From contig NZ_CP018151.1 of NCBI RefSeq assembly GCF_001889265.1, positions 1,612,001 to 1,676,000 on the forward strand: a stretch of DNA of 64,000 nucleotides, read 5' to 3'. Positions 43,753-51,811 of the stretch are shown piece by piece. Position numbers and translations under genes: made by a program. The notes under the pieces were generated by a model. It saw only the letters and a list, made by a program, of their open reading frames with translations. It had not been told where the DNA came from and did no database searches. Positions within the stretch are counted from its first letter, which is position 1. Every line of letters starts with the position of its first letter. Source of the DNA: Microbacterium sp. 1.5R (GTDB taxonomy: Bacteria > Actinomycetota > Actinomycetes > Actinomycetales > Microbacteriaceae).

Positions 43753-44225
43753 GGATCTGGTCACTGCACCCGCAGTACCTCGATCGCCAGGGTCTGGTGG
43801 CCTGCTGGCGGGAGGCGCTGCTCGCTCAAGCGGTGCTCGCCGGGCGAACCCGTGGCTACACCGGTCACCCCCAACTGGAGCGGTTCCGTGCCTATCCCGA
43901 TCCGCTCGATGCGATCGGCGCGTACCTTCGGGGCGTCGCCGTCGAGGCGGACGTGCGCAGCTATACCTTCGACCGATCGCGAATCGATCGACCGGATGCG
44001 AGAGGTGAGTCGATCCTGTCCGTGACCACCGGCCAGCTCGCGCTGGAATGGTCGCATCTCAGCGCGAAGCTCGCGGAGCGCAATCCCGACGTGCTCGGAC
44101 TCTGGTCCGCGGTCTCGGTGCCCGAACCGCATCCTGCGTTCCACGTCCTCGAGGGTCCGGTCGCCGCGTGGGAACGCGCGCTGCCGCCGGCTGAGCCCCG
44201 CGGGTCAGCGAACGCCGAGGAATGA
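43749..44225 (+). CDS. Pyrimidine dimer DNA glycosylase (Pyr_excise, T4 endonuclease V-like)
   Basis: A 158-residue protein that fits the PF03013 family: it begins MRIWSLHPQYLDRQGLVACW, continues with REALLAQAVLAGRTRGYTGH and has HPQLERFRAY. Phage T4 endonuclease V of this family cuts at UV-induced cyclobutane dimers. The chromosomal members are less studied, so the activity is inferred. The last 21 bases overlap the converging map gene. Confidence 0.82.
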   Translation: MRIWSLHPQYLDRQGLVACWREALLAQAVLAGRTRGYTGHPQLERFRAYPDPLDAIGAYLRGVAVEADVRSYTFDRSRIDRPDARGESILSVTTGQLALEWSHLSAKLAERNPDVLGLWSAVSVPEPHPAFHVLEGPVAAWERALPPAEPRGSANAEE

Positions 44226-44987
44226 CCTGTCGGTGAGGACGATCGGGCCATCGGCCGTCACGGCCACGGTGTGCTCCGAATGCGCGCCCCTGGAACCGTC
44301 CACACTCCGCAGGGTCCATCCGTCGGGATCGGTCACGAGTTCGTCCGTGGTCTCGAGCAGCCACGGTTCCAGCGCGAACACGAGGCCCTCGCGCAACGGG
44401 AATCCACGTCCGGCGCGACCGTCGTTGGGGACGTGGGGGTCGCCGTGCATGATGCGTCCGACACCGTGACCGCCGAAGTCGGTGTTGATCGAATACCCCT
44501 CGCCGTGTGAGATCGCGGCGATGGCGGCTGAGATGTCACCGATCCGGTTGCCGACCACGGCAGCGTCGATGGCCGCAGCGAGAGCGCGCTCTGTCGTCTC
44601 GATGATGCGGAGGTCCTCGTCGCGGGGAGTGCCGACGACGAAGGACACCGCGGAGTCGGCCACCCATCCGTCGACGGAGACGGCGAAGTCGAGCGACACC
44701 AGGTCGCCGTCTCGCAGCGTGTAGTCGTGGGGGAGGCCGTGCAGTACAGCGTCGTTGATCGAGGTGCAGATCACCTTGCCGAAGGGACTGGCGCCGAAGG
44801 ACGGGTGGTAGTCGATGTAGCAGGACTCCGCTCCGGCCTTACGGATCATGTCGTGCGCTCGGCGATCGATCGACAGCAGGTTCGTGCCGACCTTCGTCTC
44901 GTCGCGCAGGGTTGCCAGGGTCTCGGCCACGAAGCGACCGGCGGCGCGCATCTCGTCGATCTCGGCAGGGGTGCGCAGTTCGATCAT
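44205..44987 (-). CDS. map: Methionine aminopeptidase, type I
   Basis: A 260-residue MetAP that removes the initiator methionine. All five metal ligands are visible: Asp in SLDFAVSVDG, Asp in VADSAVSF, His in GGHGVGRIMH, Glu in FALEPW and Glu in SEHTVAV. It opens MIELRTPAEIDEMRAAGRFV. ATG at 44987 follows GAGGACA. Upstream in-frame codons lack similarity. Confidence 0.95.
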   Translation of the reverse strand: MIELRTPAEIDEMRAAGRFVAETLATLRDETKVGTNLLSIDRRAHDMIRKAGAESCYIDYHPSFGASPFGKVICTSINDAVLHGLPHDYTLRDGDLVSLDFAVSVDGWVADSAVSFVVGTPRDEDLRIIETTERALAAAIDAAVVGNRIGDISAAIAAISHGEGYSINTDFGGHGVGRIMHGDPHVPNDGRAGRGFPLREGLVFALEPWLLETTDELVTDPDGWTLRSVDGSRGAHSEHTVAVTADGPIVLTDRSFLGVR

Positions 44988-45095
44988 CGGGTGTCCTCTC
45001 GTCCTCTCCATTCTCCCCGATCTCCGGGTGACGGGCGTCCGCCTCGAGGCCGCGTGCTCAGAGCGAACACCTGGATCATCGGCCGCACGCCGTCG

Positions 45096-45101
45096 TACGA
45101 T
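45096..45101 (+). promoter_or_regulatory. Candidate -10 box (TACGAT) for the small membrane protein gene
   Basis: TACGAT ends seven bases before the ATG at 45109; no ribosome site is visible. Confidence 0.4.
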
Positions 45102-45108
45102 TTGTGAC

Positions 45109-45597
45109 ATGTGGTTGCGTCAGGCGTTCTTCCGGTGGCTCATTCCGGCAGCGTTCCTCCTGCCGCTCTGGTTGCTCGTGGGGTGGGGCGTATTCCAAGG
45201 CGGTTGGGCCATCCTCTGGGTCCTCTTCATCGCGGTCCCCTCCGTGTTCGTCGGCCAGCTTCTTCTCACGCTCCTGACTCGGTCTCGCCCGTCGGTGCGG
45301 GTCGAGAGGGCCGTCTCGTGGTGGGATGTCGGCGGTTTCACGCTCTGGCACGGGCTGACCATCGCTGTCGGATGCTTCATCGACGGCGCGTTCGGCTGGC
45401 TTCTCGCCGCCGCCGTCGTCGTCGGCATCGGTCTGGTCTGGCTGCAGCTCTGGCAGCTGTGGAACGAGGCGAAGGGAAGCGGAGCACGGATCCGCGAGAC
45501 CATCTCGTGGTCCACCGTTCCCGGCGTCGACGAGCCCGCGCCGGAGACCCGCGTGCGAGAGGTCTTCGTCATCCGGGAGAAGGACTCGCCGGAGTGA
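45109..45597 (+). CDS. Uncharacterised small membrane protein (162 aa)
   Basis: The family is not recognised with certainty. There are about four hydrophobic segments: residues 8-28, 34-57, 78-93 and 97-113, with many tryptophans, followed by a soluble C-terminal tail that has ETISWSTVPGVDEPAPE. No transporter motif is visible. It lies between map (divergent) and rplS, about 180 bases before the latter. Confidence 0.75.
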   Translation: MWLRQAFFRWLIPAAFLLPLWLLVGWGVFQGGWAILWVLFIAVPSVFVGQLLLTLLTRSRPSVRVERAVSWWDVGGFTLWHGLTIAVGCFIDGAFGWLLAAAVVVGIGLVWLQLWQLWNEAKGSGARIRETISWSTVPGVDEPAPETRVREVFVIREKDSPE

Positions 45598-45616
45598 CGG
45601 AAACGCACGCGACGTT

Positions 45617-45645
45617 TTGGCCGTGTGCGGCATCCATGGCAGAAT
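45617..45645 (+). promoter_or_regulatory. Candidate rplS promoter
   Basis: TTGGCC (45617-45622) and CAGAAT (45640-45645) are 17 bases apart. The resulting leader of about 125 bases before rplS has room for an L19-type control element, but no known leader fold was recognised. Confidence 0.4.
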
Positions 45646-45776
45646 GAGTGTTTGTGCCGTGACCGGTTCTGCCTCAGGGGAGCCCACGGACGCTTCGGCG
45701 CCGTTCAGCACACACTTCTTCTTATTCCTACTTACAGCATGCAACCGACCTGAGGCGAGTGCAGAGAGAGACGATC

Positions 45777-46124
45777 ATGCAGATCCTCGACGCCGTCGAC
45801 GCAGCATCCCTGCGTTCAGACGTTCCCGTCTTCCACCCCGGTGACACGGTCAACGTGCACGTGAACATCACCGAGGGCACCCGCTCGCGTATCCAGGTCT
45901 TCAAGGGCGTCGTCATCGGCCGCCAGGGCGACGGCGTGCGCGAGACCTTCACCGTTCGCAAGATCAGCTTCCAGGTGGGCGTCGAGCGTACGTTCCCGGT
46001 GCACTCCCCGGTGATCGACCACATCGAGGTCGTCACCCGCGGTGACGTGCGTCGCGCGAAGCTCTACTACCTCCGTCAGCTGCGGGGCAAGAAGGCCAAG
46101 ATCAAGGAGAAGCGCGACAACTGA
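45777..46124 (+). CDS. rplS: 50S ribosomal protein L19
   Basis: A 115-residue L19: [20 protein letters not shown], then [20 protein letters not shown] and the C-terminal [23 protein letters not shown] at 45777 gives the family length; an earlier in-frame GTG would add six residues. A strong hairpin follows the gene. Confidence 0.96.
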   Translation: MQILDAVDAASLRSDVPVFHPGDTVNVHVNITEGTRSRIQVFKGVVIGRQGDGVRETFTVRKISFQVGVERTFPVHSPVIDHIEVVTRGDVRRAKLYYLRQLRGKKAKIKEKRDN

Positions 46125-46137
46125 CGCGCAGGCTCTC

Positions 46138-46174
46138 CACAGCACCCCGGGACACGATGTCCCGGGGTGCTGTG
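46138..46174 (+). terminator. Terminator after rplS
   Basis: The 17-base arms CACAGCACCCCGGGACA and TGTCCCGGGGTGCTGTG pair perfectly around a three-base loop, followed by TTCT. It begins 13 bases after the rplS stop and separates it from lepB. Confidence 0.85.
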
Positions 46175-46241
46175 TTCTCCCGGGGTGTGCGACCCTTGAT
46201 ACTGCCGTCTCCGTGCGGTGCGAGACTGTGAAGGAAACCCC

Positions 46242-46976
46242 ATGACGACTGACTCCGCCGCCGCGTCCGCTCGACCGACGAAGCGGCGTCGTGGGTTCCT
46301 CGTGTTCCTGCGCGACGTCCTCGTGATCGTCGTCATCGCGGCGCTCGTCTCCTTCGTCGTCAAGACCTTCATCGTCCGCTCCTTCTACATCCCGTCCGCG
46401 TCGATGGAACGAACTCTCCTGGTCAACGATCGGATCCTCGTGGACGAGCTGACGCCGCGGTGGACCGCCTACGAACGCGGCGACGTCGTGGTCTTCAAGG
46501 ACCCGGGCGGGTGGCTCGACGGCCAGCCGCAGACTCCTGCGCAGCCGCCTCTCGTCGAGGCTTTCGACTGGATGCTCAACGTCGTCGGGATCTCGGCCAC
46601 GGATTCGCAGGATCACCTCGTCAAGCGTGTGATCGGTCTCCCGGGTGACCACGTCGTCTGCTGCAACGCGCTCGGACAGATCACGGTCAACGGAGCGCCC
46701 ATCGACGAGCTCAGCTACCTCAACCTGCCAGACGGAGACACTGCAGCGTCGAACGATCCGTTCGACGTGGTCGTGCCGGATGGGTCGCTGTGGCTCCTCG
46801 GAGACAACCGCGATCGCTCGCGCGACTCGCGGGCGCATCAGGATCTTCCGAGCGGCGGCTTCGTCCCGATCGAGAACGTCGTGGGCAAGGCGTTCTTCAC
46901 CACGTGGCCCTTCGACCGTCTGGGCACGATCGACGGCCACCATGACAGCTTCAACGGCGTCCCGGATCCGGAATGA
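46242..46976 (+). CDS. lepB: Signal peptidase I
   Basis: A 244-residue type I signal peptidase. It has a single N-terminal membrane segment (about residues 19-44) and the catalytic dyad Ser54 in IPSASMERTL and Lys128 in LVKRVIGLPGD. The box GDNRDRSRDSR is also present. A non-standard insert containing a cysteine pair (VVCCNALGQ) is seen after the lysine box, as in actinobacterial enzymes. ATG at 46242 follows GAAGGAAA. It is coupled to rnhB by ATGA overlap. Confidence 0.95.
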   Translation: MTTDSAAASARPTKRRRGFLVFLRDVLVIVVIAALVSFVVKTFIVRSFYIPSASMERTLLVNDRILVDELTPRWTAYERGDVVVFKDPGGWLDGQPQTPAQPPLVEAFDWMLNVVGISATDSQDHLVKRVIGLPGDHVVCCNALGQITVNGAPIDELSYLNLPDGDTAASNDPFDVVVPDGSLWLLGDNRDRSRDSRAHQDLPSGGFVPIENVVGKAFFTTWPFDRLGTIDGHHDSFNGVPDPE

Positions 46977-47632
46977 CCGTCGTCGCTCCGAAGCTCACTC
47001 TGGAGCGCAGGCTGCTGAGCGAGTGCGATCTGATCATCTCCCTCGATGAGGTCGGACGCGGTGCGCTTGCCGGGCCGGTGGCGGTCGGAGCTGCCGTGAT
47101 GGATGCGGCAGGGGCGCGCCGCCGCGTTCCCGAAGGGCTTCGGGATTCGAAGCTGGTCACCGAGAGGCGTCGGCCCGATGTCGCTGCGCGAGCCGCGGCA
47201 TGGGTGCAGGCTTCTGGAGTCGGTTGGGCCAGCGCGGCCGAGGTCGACGAGGTGGGCATCATGCGAGCGCTCGGTCTTGCGGCGTCGCGCGCCGTGCAGA
47301 GCGTCGTCGATTCGGGAGTTCGCCTCGACGGGGCTCTGGTGCTCCTCGACGGCAACCACGACTATGTCTCGCGGGTGCATCCGGTGCCTCTACGGGTGCG
47401 ACCGGTCGTCAAGGGCGACCGCGACTGCGCATCGGTCTCGGCGGCATCGGTGATCGCGAAAGTGGCGAGGGACACCTACATGGCGGAGCTCCACGAGGGT
47501 CACCCCGCGTACCAGTGGGACCGGAACAAGGGATACGCGAGCCTCGAGCATCGCGATGCGATCCGCAGCCTCGGGCTCTCTCCACACCACCGATCATCCT
47601 GGGCGATCGCGGATGTCCCGACTCTGTTCTGA
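46973..47632 (+). CDS. rnhB: Ribonuclease HII
   Basis: A 219-residue RNase HII that nicks RNA-DNA hybrids and misinserted ribonucleotides. Catalytic Asp25 and Glu26 lie in LDEVGRGALAGPV, and the later acidic blocks LLDGNHDY and KGDRDCASVSAASVIAKV are intact. The ATG overlaps the lepB stop by four bases. Confidence 0.95.
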   Translation: MTVVAPKLTLERRLLSECDLIISLDEVGRGALAGPVAVGAAVMDAAGARRRVPEGLRDSKLVTERRRPDVAARAAAWVQASGVGWASAAEVDEVGIMRALGLAASRAVQSVVDSGVRLDGALVLLDGNHDYVSRVHPVPLRVRPVVKGDRDCASVSAASVIAKVARDTYMAELHEGHPAYQWDRNKGYASLEHRDAIRSLGLSPHHRSSWAIADVPTLF

Positions 47633-47679
47633 GCCTGCGTGCGGCATCGACGCGTCGCCGACTCTAGGATGGAGTGATC

Positions 47680-48006
47680 ATGGATGAGGAAGCCTTCGAC
47701 GACTACGACCGCGAGCTCGAGCTGGCGCTGTTCCGCGAATACCGCGATGTCGTCGCGCAGTTCCAGTACGTTGTCGAGACGGAACGCCGGTTCTACCTCG
47801 CCAACGAGGTGAACGTCGTGCGTCGTGACACCGAGCACGACTTCTACTTCGAGATCTCGATGAGTGACGTCTGGGTGTGGGACATCTATCGTGCCGACCG
47901 CTTCGTGAAGGCTGTGCGCGTGCTGACGTTCAAGGACGTCAACGTCGAAGAGCTTCAGCGCCGCGAGTTCGAGCTGCCCCAGGAGCTGTCGCTCGACGGG
48001 GAGTGA
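47680..48006 (+). CDS. DUF2469 family protein
   Basis: A 108-residue protein of a family conserved through Actinobacteria next to rnhB. The text EYRDVVAQFQYVVETERRFY and SMSDVWVWDIYRADRFVK matches the family. Function unknown. A TAGGAT box at 47665-47670 lies just upstream. A GTG two codons earlier is a possible alternative start. Confidence 0.9.
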   Translation: MDEEAFDDYDRELELALFREYRDVVAQFQYVVETERRFYLANEVNVVRRDTEHDFYFEISMSDVWVWDIYRADRFVKAVRVLTFKDVNVEELQRREFELPQELSLDGE

Positions 48007-48107
48007 CCACTTCTGCACAGTCCGGCTTTCTGATGGGCTGTCCCCGCACTCCGCAACGTCCCCACTCCTGAAGCGCGGTCGTCGATCCCGATCGACAGGC
48101 TGTCTTC

Positions 48108-48470
48108 ATGGCAGCGAAAGATGAGCTCGGTAGATCCGGCGAAGAACATGCGGTTCGGTATCTGACCGGCATCGGATATGTGGTCCTCGACCGCAACTGG
48201 CGATGTGCGCAGGGCGAGATCGACATCGTCGCCTGTCGCGGTCACCACCTCGCCATCGTCGAGGTCAAGACACGACGGACGATCTCCCACGGACACCCGT
48301 TCGAGGCCGTGGATTCCCGCAAGATCCGACGACTGTGGCAATTGGCTCATGCGTGGGCGGCCGACCATCCCGAAAAGGCGGTCGGCCTCGTGATCCGGAT
48401 CGAGGCGATCGGGATCATCGGAGCCGACCCGCAGCACAGCACTCTCGAACATCTCGTGGACGTGTCGTGA
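48108..48470 (+). CDS. yraN: YraN family (UPF0102) putative endonuclease
   Basis: A 120-residue protein with the restriction-endonuclease-like fold: GRSGEEHAVRYL, then RNWRCAQGEIDIVACRG and LAIVEVKTRR, giving the E...D...EVK active-site pattern. It sits before comM and dprA, its usual neighbours. Its stop overlaps the comM GTG by three bases. Confidence 0.92.
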   Translation: MAAKDELGRSGEEHAVRYLTGIGYVVLDRNWRCAQGEIDIVACRGHHLAIVEVKTRRTISHGHPFEAVDSRKIRRLWQLAHAWAADHPEKAVGLVIRIEAIGIIGADPQHSTLEHLVDVS

Positions 48471-49996
48471 AGACGGCCCGCACGTGGGCGGTCGCGCTCA
48501 CCGGGGTCGACGGGCACATGGTCGAGGTCGAAGCCGACATCTCGAACCAGACCCCCGACTTCAAGATCATCGGCCTGCCGGACAAAGCACTCGGCGAGGC
48601 GGTTCAGCGGGTTCACAACGCCTGCAAGAACACGCAACTCGATCTTCCGCGCCGGCGCCTCACGGTCAACCTCTCGCCCGCCAGCCTCCCCAAGCAGGGA
48701 GCCGGTTTCGACCTGAGCATCGCGGTCGCCGCTCTCGCGGCAGGGGGAGCGCTGTCGACGCGGTCCATCGCGGGAACGGTGCATCTCGGCGAACTCGGAC
48801 TCGATGGCCGGCTCCGTCCCGTGCCCGGGGTGCTCCCGTCCGTCTTCGCCGCTGCGCGTGCGGGGTTCGACACCGTGATCGTGCCGTGGGGCAACGAGGC
48901 GGAGGCGAGGCTGGTGCCCGGAATCGAGGTTCGCGCAGCAGCGAGTCTTTCGCAGGTCGCCGTCTGGCACGGCGCAGAGATCGACGTGCTCGATGCCGAT
49001 CCGGTCGCCTCGGCGACACTCGCGCCGGAGCACCGCGAGAGGCTGGACCTCGCGGACGTCGTCGGCCAGGACGAGGCGGTCGAGGCTCTGATCGTCGCGG
49101 CAGCAGGAGGCCATCACATGCTGCTCAGCGGCCCGCCAGGCGCAGGTAAGACCATGCTCGCGCGTCGACTCCCCGGCATACTTCCGAGTCTCTCCGACGA
49201 CGAGGCTCTCGAAGTGGCCTCGATCCGCTCACTCACCGGCGACGCTGTGCGAGCTCTCGACGCCACGCCGCCGATGGAGTCGCCTCACCACAGCGCCTCG
49301 GTTGCGGCGCTCGTCGGAGGCGGCACGAGGTCTGTTCGTCCTGGCGCCATCTCTCGCGCGCACAGAGGTGTGCTCTTCCTCGACGAAGCAGCGGAATTCT
49401 CGAGAGTCGCGCTCGACGCACTGCGGCAGCCGCTCGAGTCCGGCGTCATCGAGGTGAGTCGATCGGGCGTCACCGCACAGTTCCCCGCACGCTTCCAACT
49501 GGTCATGGCGCTCAATCCGTGCCCGTGCGGCAATTACGGGGTGCGCGGTGCGGAATGCACATGTCCGTCGTTGGCGATCCGGAGATACTCGACCCGACTC
49601 TCCGGTCCGCTTCGCGACCGGGTCGATATCGAGCTGCATGTCTCGCGCGTGTCTGCTGCTCGGGCCATGATCGGCGACCGTACGGAGGTGACGAGCGAGC
49701 GAGCTCGAGCGAGAGTCATGCAGGCGCGTGAACGGGCGGTCTCGCGGTGGCGGGGGACACCGTGGGGCCGCAACAGCGAAGTTCCGGGCGCCCGATTGAG
49801 GCAACTCGATCTGCGGATCGCCGCAGAGGCAAGGGCGCCACTGGATAGGGCTCTCGAGCGGGGAGCTCTCACTCTTCGCGGCTATGACAGGGTTCTGCGG
49901 CTGGCTTGGACCATGGCGGACCTCGCCGAGGTCGACAGTCCAGGTCGGGAAGAAATAGGACGGGCACTGTTCTTGAAGAGGGGATACCTATCGTGA
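48467..49996 (+). CDS. comM: ComM/YifB family Mg-chelatase-like ATPase
   Basis: A 509-residue AAA+ protein. The N-terminal ChlI-like domain has IIGLPDKALGEAVQRV, and the AAA+ core has Walker A GPPGAGKTMLAR (about residues 222-229) and Walker B GVLFLDEAAEF. Two CXC blocks (NPCPCGNYG and ECTCP) are seen. In Haemophilus and Vibrio ComM is a branch-migration helicase for natural transformation. GTG start at 48467; it is coupled to dprA by a GTGA overlap. Confidence 0.94.
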   Translation: MKTARTWAVALTGVDGHMVEVEADISNQTPDFKIIGLPDKALGEAVQRVHNACKNTQLDLPRRRLTVNLSPASLPKQGAGFDLSIAVAALAAGGALSTRSIAGTVHLGELGLDGRLRPVPGVLPSVFAAARAGFDTVIVPWGNEAEARLVPGIEVRAAASLSQVAVWHGAEIDVLDADPVASATLAPEHRERLDLADVVGQDEAVEALIVAAAGGHHMLLSGPPGAGKTMLARRLPGILPSLSDDEALEVASIRSLTGDAVRALDATPPMESPHHSASVAALVGGGTRSVRPGAISRAHRGVLFLDEAAEFSRVALDALRQPLESGVIEVSRSGVTAQFPARFQLVMALNPCPCGNYGVRGAECTCPSLAIRRYSTRLSGPLRDRVDIELHVSRVSAARAMIGDRTEVTSERARARVMQARERAVSRWRGTPWGRNSEVPGARLRQLDLRIAAEARAPLDRALERGALTLRGYDRVLRLAWTMADLAEVDSPGREEIGRALFLKRGYLS

Positions 49997-50706
49997 TCGA
50001 GTCTCTCAGAGGCGATGCGGCGGCGCGGCGATCGCTGCGACAGGTGCGACCGGTCGATGACCTGGACGAGGCGCTGGCACGAGTGTCGTGGTCAGTCCTC
50101 ACCGAGCCGGGGGACGGAGTCGCCGGCGCGCTCATCGCGGAGCGGGGCGCAGTGACATCACTGGGGCTGGCGATCGGCGGAGGGGCCGCGGCGAGTTCGG
50201 ATGTCAGCGAACGGGCTCTCGCCGAGGGACGAGCCAGGTGGATGGTCCGCGCGGATGCGCGCAGCGTTCTCGATGCGATCCGTGCAGCAGCCGAGGTCGG
50301 CGCTCGGCTGCTTCTGCCGGGGGACGACCTCTGGCCGAGATCTCTCGACGACCTCGGGGTGCATGCGCCGACAGTGCTCTGGGTTCGCGGAGACCCGGCG
50401 CTGCTCACGGCTCCGAGCCGAGTCGCGATCGTGGGCGCGAGGGCGGCCAGCGGTTATGGAGAGATGCTCGCCGGTGACTTCGCCGGCGAGCTCGCAGCCG
50501 CCGGCACGGTCGTCGTATCCGGCGGAGCGTACGGCATCGACGGGGCAGCCCATCGGGCCGCCCTCGGCGTGAGCGGCAAGACCGTAGCCTTCCTCGCCGG
50601 GGGAGTCGATCGCGCGTATCCCCAAGGCCATCAGCAGCTGCTGCGGAGAATCGTGGAGACCGGAGCCGTGGTGAGCGAAGTGCCCTGCGGCACCGCGCCG
50701 ACGAAG

Positions 50707-50727
50707 TGGCGATTCCTCTCACGGAAG
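50707..50727. other. Likely attachment-site junction (attL) within dprA
   Basis: The last native dprA stretch is the GGCGATTCCTCTCACGGAA region encoding FLSR and the next residue. After it the sequence no longer fits the family. A second copy of part of this core should lie at the far phage end, beyond the window, joined to the missing dprA tail. The exact core cannot be set from one end. Confidence 0.55.
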
Positions 50728-50750
50728 CTCAGACGTGTCAAAAAGGTGTG

Positions 50751-50785
50751 GCCTACCCCGCCTCGGAAAACGAAGCGGGGTAGGC
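50751..50785 (-). terminator. Terminator at the end of the phage late operon
   Basis: GCCTACCCCGC (50751-50761) and GCGGGGTAGGC (50775-50785) form an 11-bp stem. On the minus strand it is followed six bases later by five Ts (50740-50744), which makes it the best intrinsic terminator in the window. It stops phage transcription just before dprA. Confidence 0.85.
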
Positions 50786-50791
50786 TGGGTG

Positions 50792-50893
50792 CTAGTTGAA
50801 AAGAATCCAGAAGGTGACGATGTAGGTGATCGGCTGTTCCAGCAGCCGGTTCACCTCGTACAGAATCTGGCTCGTAGCGGTTTTCTCAGGCAT
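50792..50893 (-). CDS. Phage small protein (33 aa) with a hydrophobic C-terminus
   Basis: The protein starts MPEKTATSQILYEVNRLLEQ and ends PITYIVTFWILFN. The ATG has a good ribosome site (GGAGG, spaced by four bases). The C-terminal 13 residues are strongly hydrophobic, so it may insert in the membrane. It is the last gene of the phage late operon. A role in lysis is possible but cannot be shown. An in-frame GTG at 50980 would give a longer form without a ribosome site. Confidence 0.6.
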   Translation of the reverse strand: MPEKTATSQILYEVNRLLEQPITYIVTFWILFN

Positions 50894-50994
50894 GGTGCCT
50901 CCAGTGTTTAGTTGTCCGTAGCCGTTTGCTGCGGTACTTACACCATGCCTGGGAGAATCCGTGGATTGCGAACTCGACACGCCATGAGTTCGTT

Positions 50995-51012
50995 ACCGGT
51001 TGGTTAACCGGT
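50995..51012. repeat. Small inverted repeat after the FnIII tail gene
   Basis: ACCGGTT and AACCGGT pair around GGTT. It follows the stop at 51017 in the direction of transcription. There is no T-run, so it is at most a weak terminator. The 100 bases between it and the 33-aa gene hold no convincing ORF. Confidence 0.4.
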
Positions 51013-51016
51013 CGTG

Positions 51017-51808
51017 TTACGTCGCGGGCACCCAGGCCCCGTTGCGGTAGACCAGGACCTCGGCGGATACCCACTTGCCGGAGCGGTAGACCAGGACCTC
51101 CACCGGCTTCCAGGTGGAGCCACGACGCACGTACGCGCCGCTCAGCGTCTTGAAACCGGTGTCCGTGCTCTTCGGGGCGTACCCCTGCGAGTTGTGCGCG
51201 TAGACGGTTGCGTAGTACTGCGTGCCGGGGGTGAGGCCGGTGATGGTGTGCGAGAGCGTGGAGGGTCCCAGCGGGTAGTCCGTGTAGCCGGACCCATCGG
51301 CGGGCGTCTTCTTGTTGATGCGCAGGAGGTACTGGTCAATGGCCGCGCCGTTGTTGTTCGTGTTCGCGGGCCAGGTGAGCTTCACGCTGGTGGGCGTGAG
51401 GGCGGACGCCACGGGCGCGCCGTTGGCCACGGGCGGCTTCGGGATGCGGGGGAGGTTCACCGATGCGGAGACCGTCACGTTGTCCGCAATGTCGCTGGCT
51501 CCGTCTGCGCCCTTGAATCCGGACACGCTGATGGTCGCGTAGCCGTTGCCGTCGTGACCTACCCAGGTGGAGCCGGACGCGATGAGCACGGCGCTGGTGC
51601 CTCGGAAGTCGAACGCGAACGCGCCGGAGTACCCGTTGCCCGCGATGTTCACGGACCACGGGACATTGGCGGTCAGGTTCCGGGAGACGCCGTTGTAGCA
51701 GTACAGGTACAGCGACCAGTCAACGCGCGAGGAGTTGCCGGACACGGCTCCCAGGTCCACGTTGAGCTGGAGCGTGCCCGCTCCGGCTCCGGTGTTGAAG
51801 GCAACCAC
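51017..51808 (-). CDS. Phage tail tip protein with fibronectin type III domain
   Basis: A 263-residue protein. The first 115 residues are beta-rich and phage-like (ANVPWSVNIAGNGYSGAFAF). Residues about 125-215 form a fibronectin III domain with PTSVKLTWPANTNNNG, ITGLTPGTQYYATVYAHN and GYAPKS. The C-terminus has short repeats of the form VLVYRSGKWV and VLVYRNGAWV. Such modules bind sugars or extend adhesins at the tail tip. GTG start at 51808. It follows a 65-aa protein by three bases. Confidence 0.78.
   Translation of the reverse strand: MVAFNTGAGAGTLQLNVDLGAVSGNSSRVDWSLYLYCYNGVSRNLTANVPWSVNIAGNGYSGAFAFDFRGTSAVLIASGSTWVGHDGNGYATISVSGFKGADGASDIADNVTVSASVNLPRIPKPPVANGAPVASALTPTSVKLTWPANTNNNGAAIDQYLLRINKKTPADGSGYTDYPLGPSTLSHTITGLTPGTQYYATVYAHNSQGYAPKSTDTGFKTLSGAYVRRGSTWKPVEVLVYRSGKWVSAEVLVYRNGAWVPAT
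51044..51100 (-). repeat. 39-bp tandem repeat in the tail tip gene
   Basis: GCGGTAGACCAGGACCTC occurs at 51044-51061 and again at 51083-51100, 39 bases (13 codons) apart. It encodes the repeated EVLVYR(S/N)G.W motif at the protein C-terminus. Repeats of this kind in adhesin tips can change in number by recombination. Confidence 0.75.
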
Positions 51809-51811
51809 GGG

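Larger units (their letters stand above)
49993..50799 (+). pseudogene. dprA: DprA (Smf), 3' end replaced by prophage DNA
   Basis: DprA loads RecA onto incoming single-stranded DNA. Here the frame gives 268 residues: about 244 native residues with the Rossmann core (VAIVGARAASGYGEM at about 144, SGGAYGIDGAAHRAALG and CGTAPTKWRFLSR), and then a foreign basic tail (RRVKKVWPTPPRKTKRG). The expected continuation, RNRLIAALA through the SGSL/TA/GR/PG blocks, is missing. The break falls at the left end of a prophage, so the protein is probably inactive while the phage is integrated. The tail runs through the phage terminator. Confidence 0.85.

Noticed and set aside
50886..51074. 62-codon minus-strand frame ending WRVEFAIHGFSQAW...
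   Set aside because: The later half looks protein-like, but the only start lies inside the tail tip gene and no ribosome site is present; at most a remnant.
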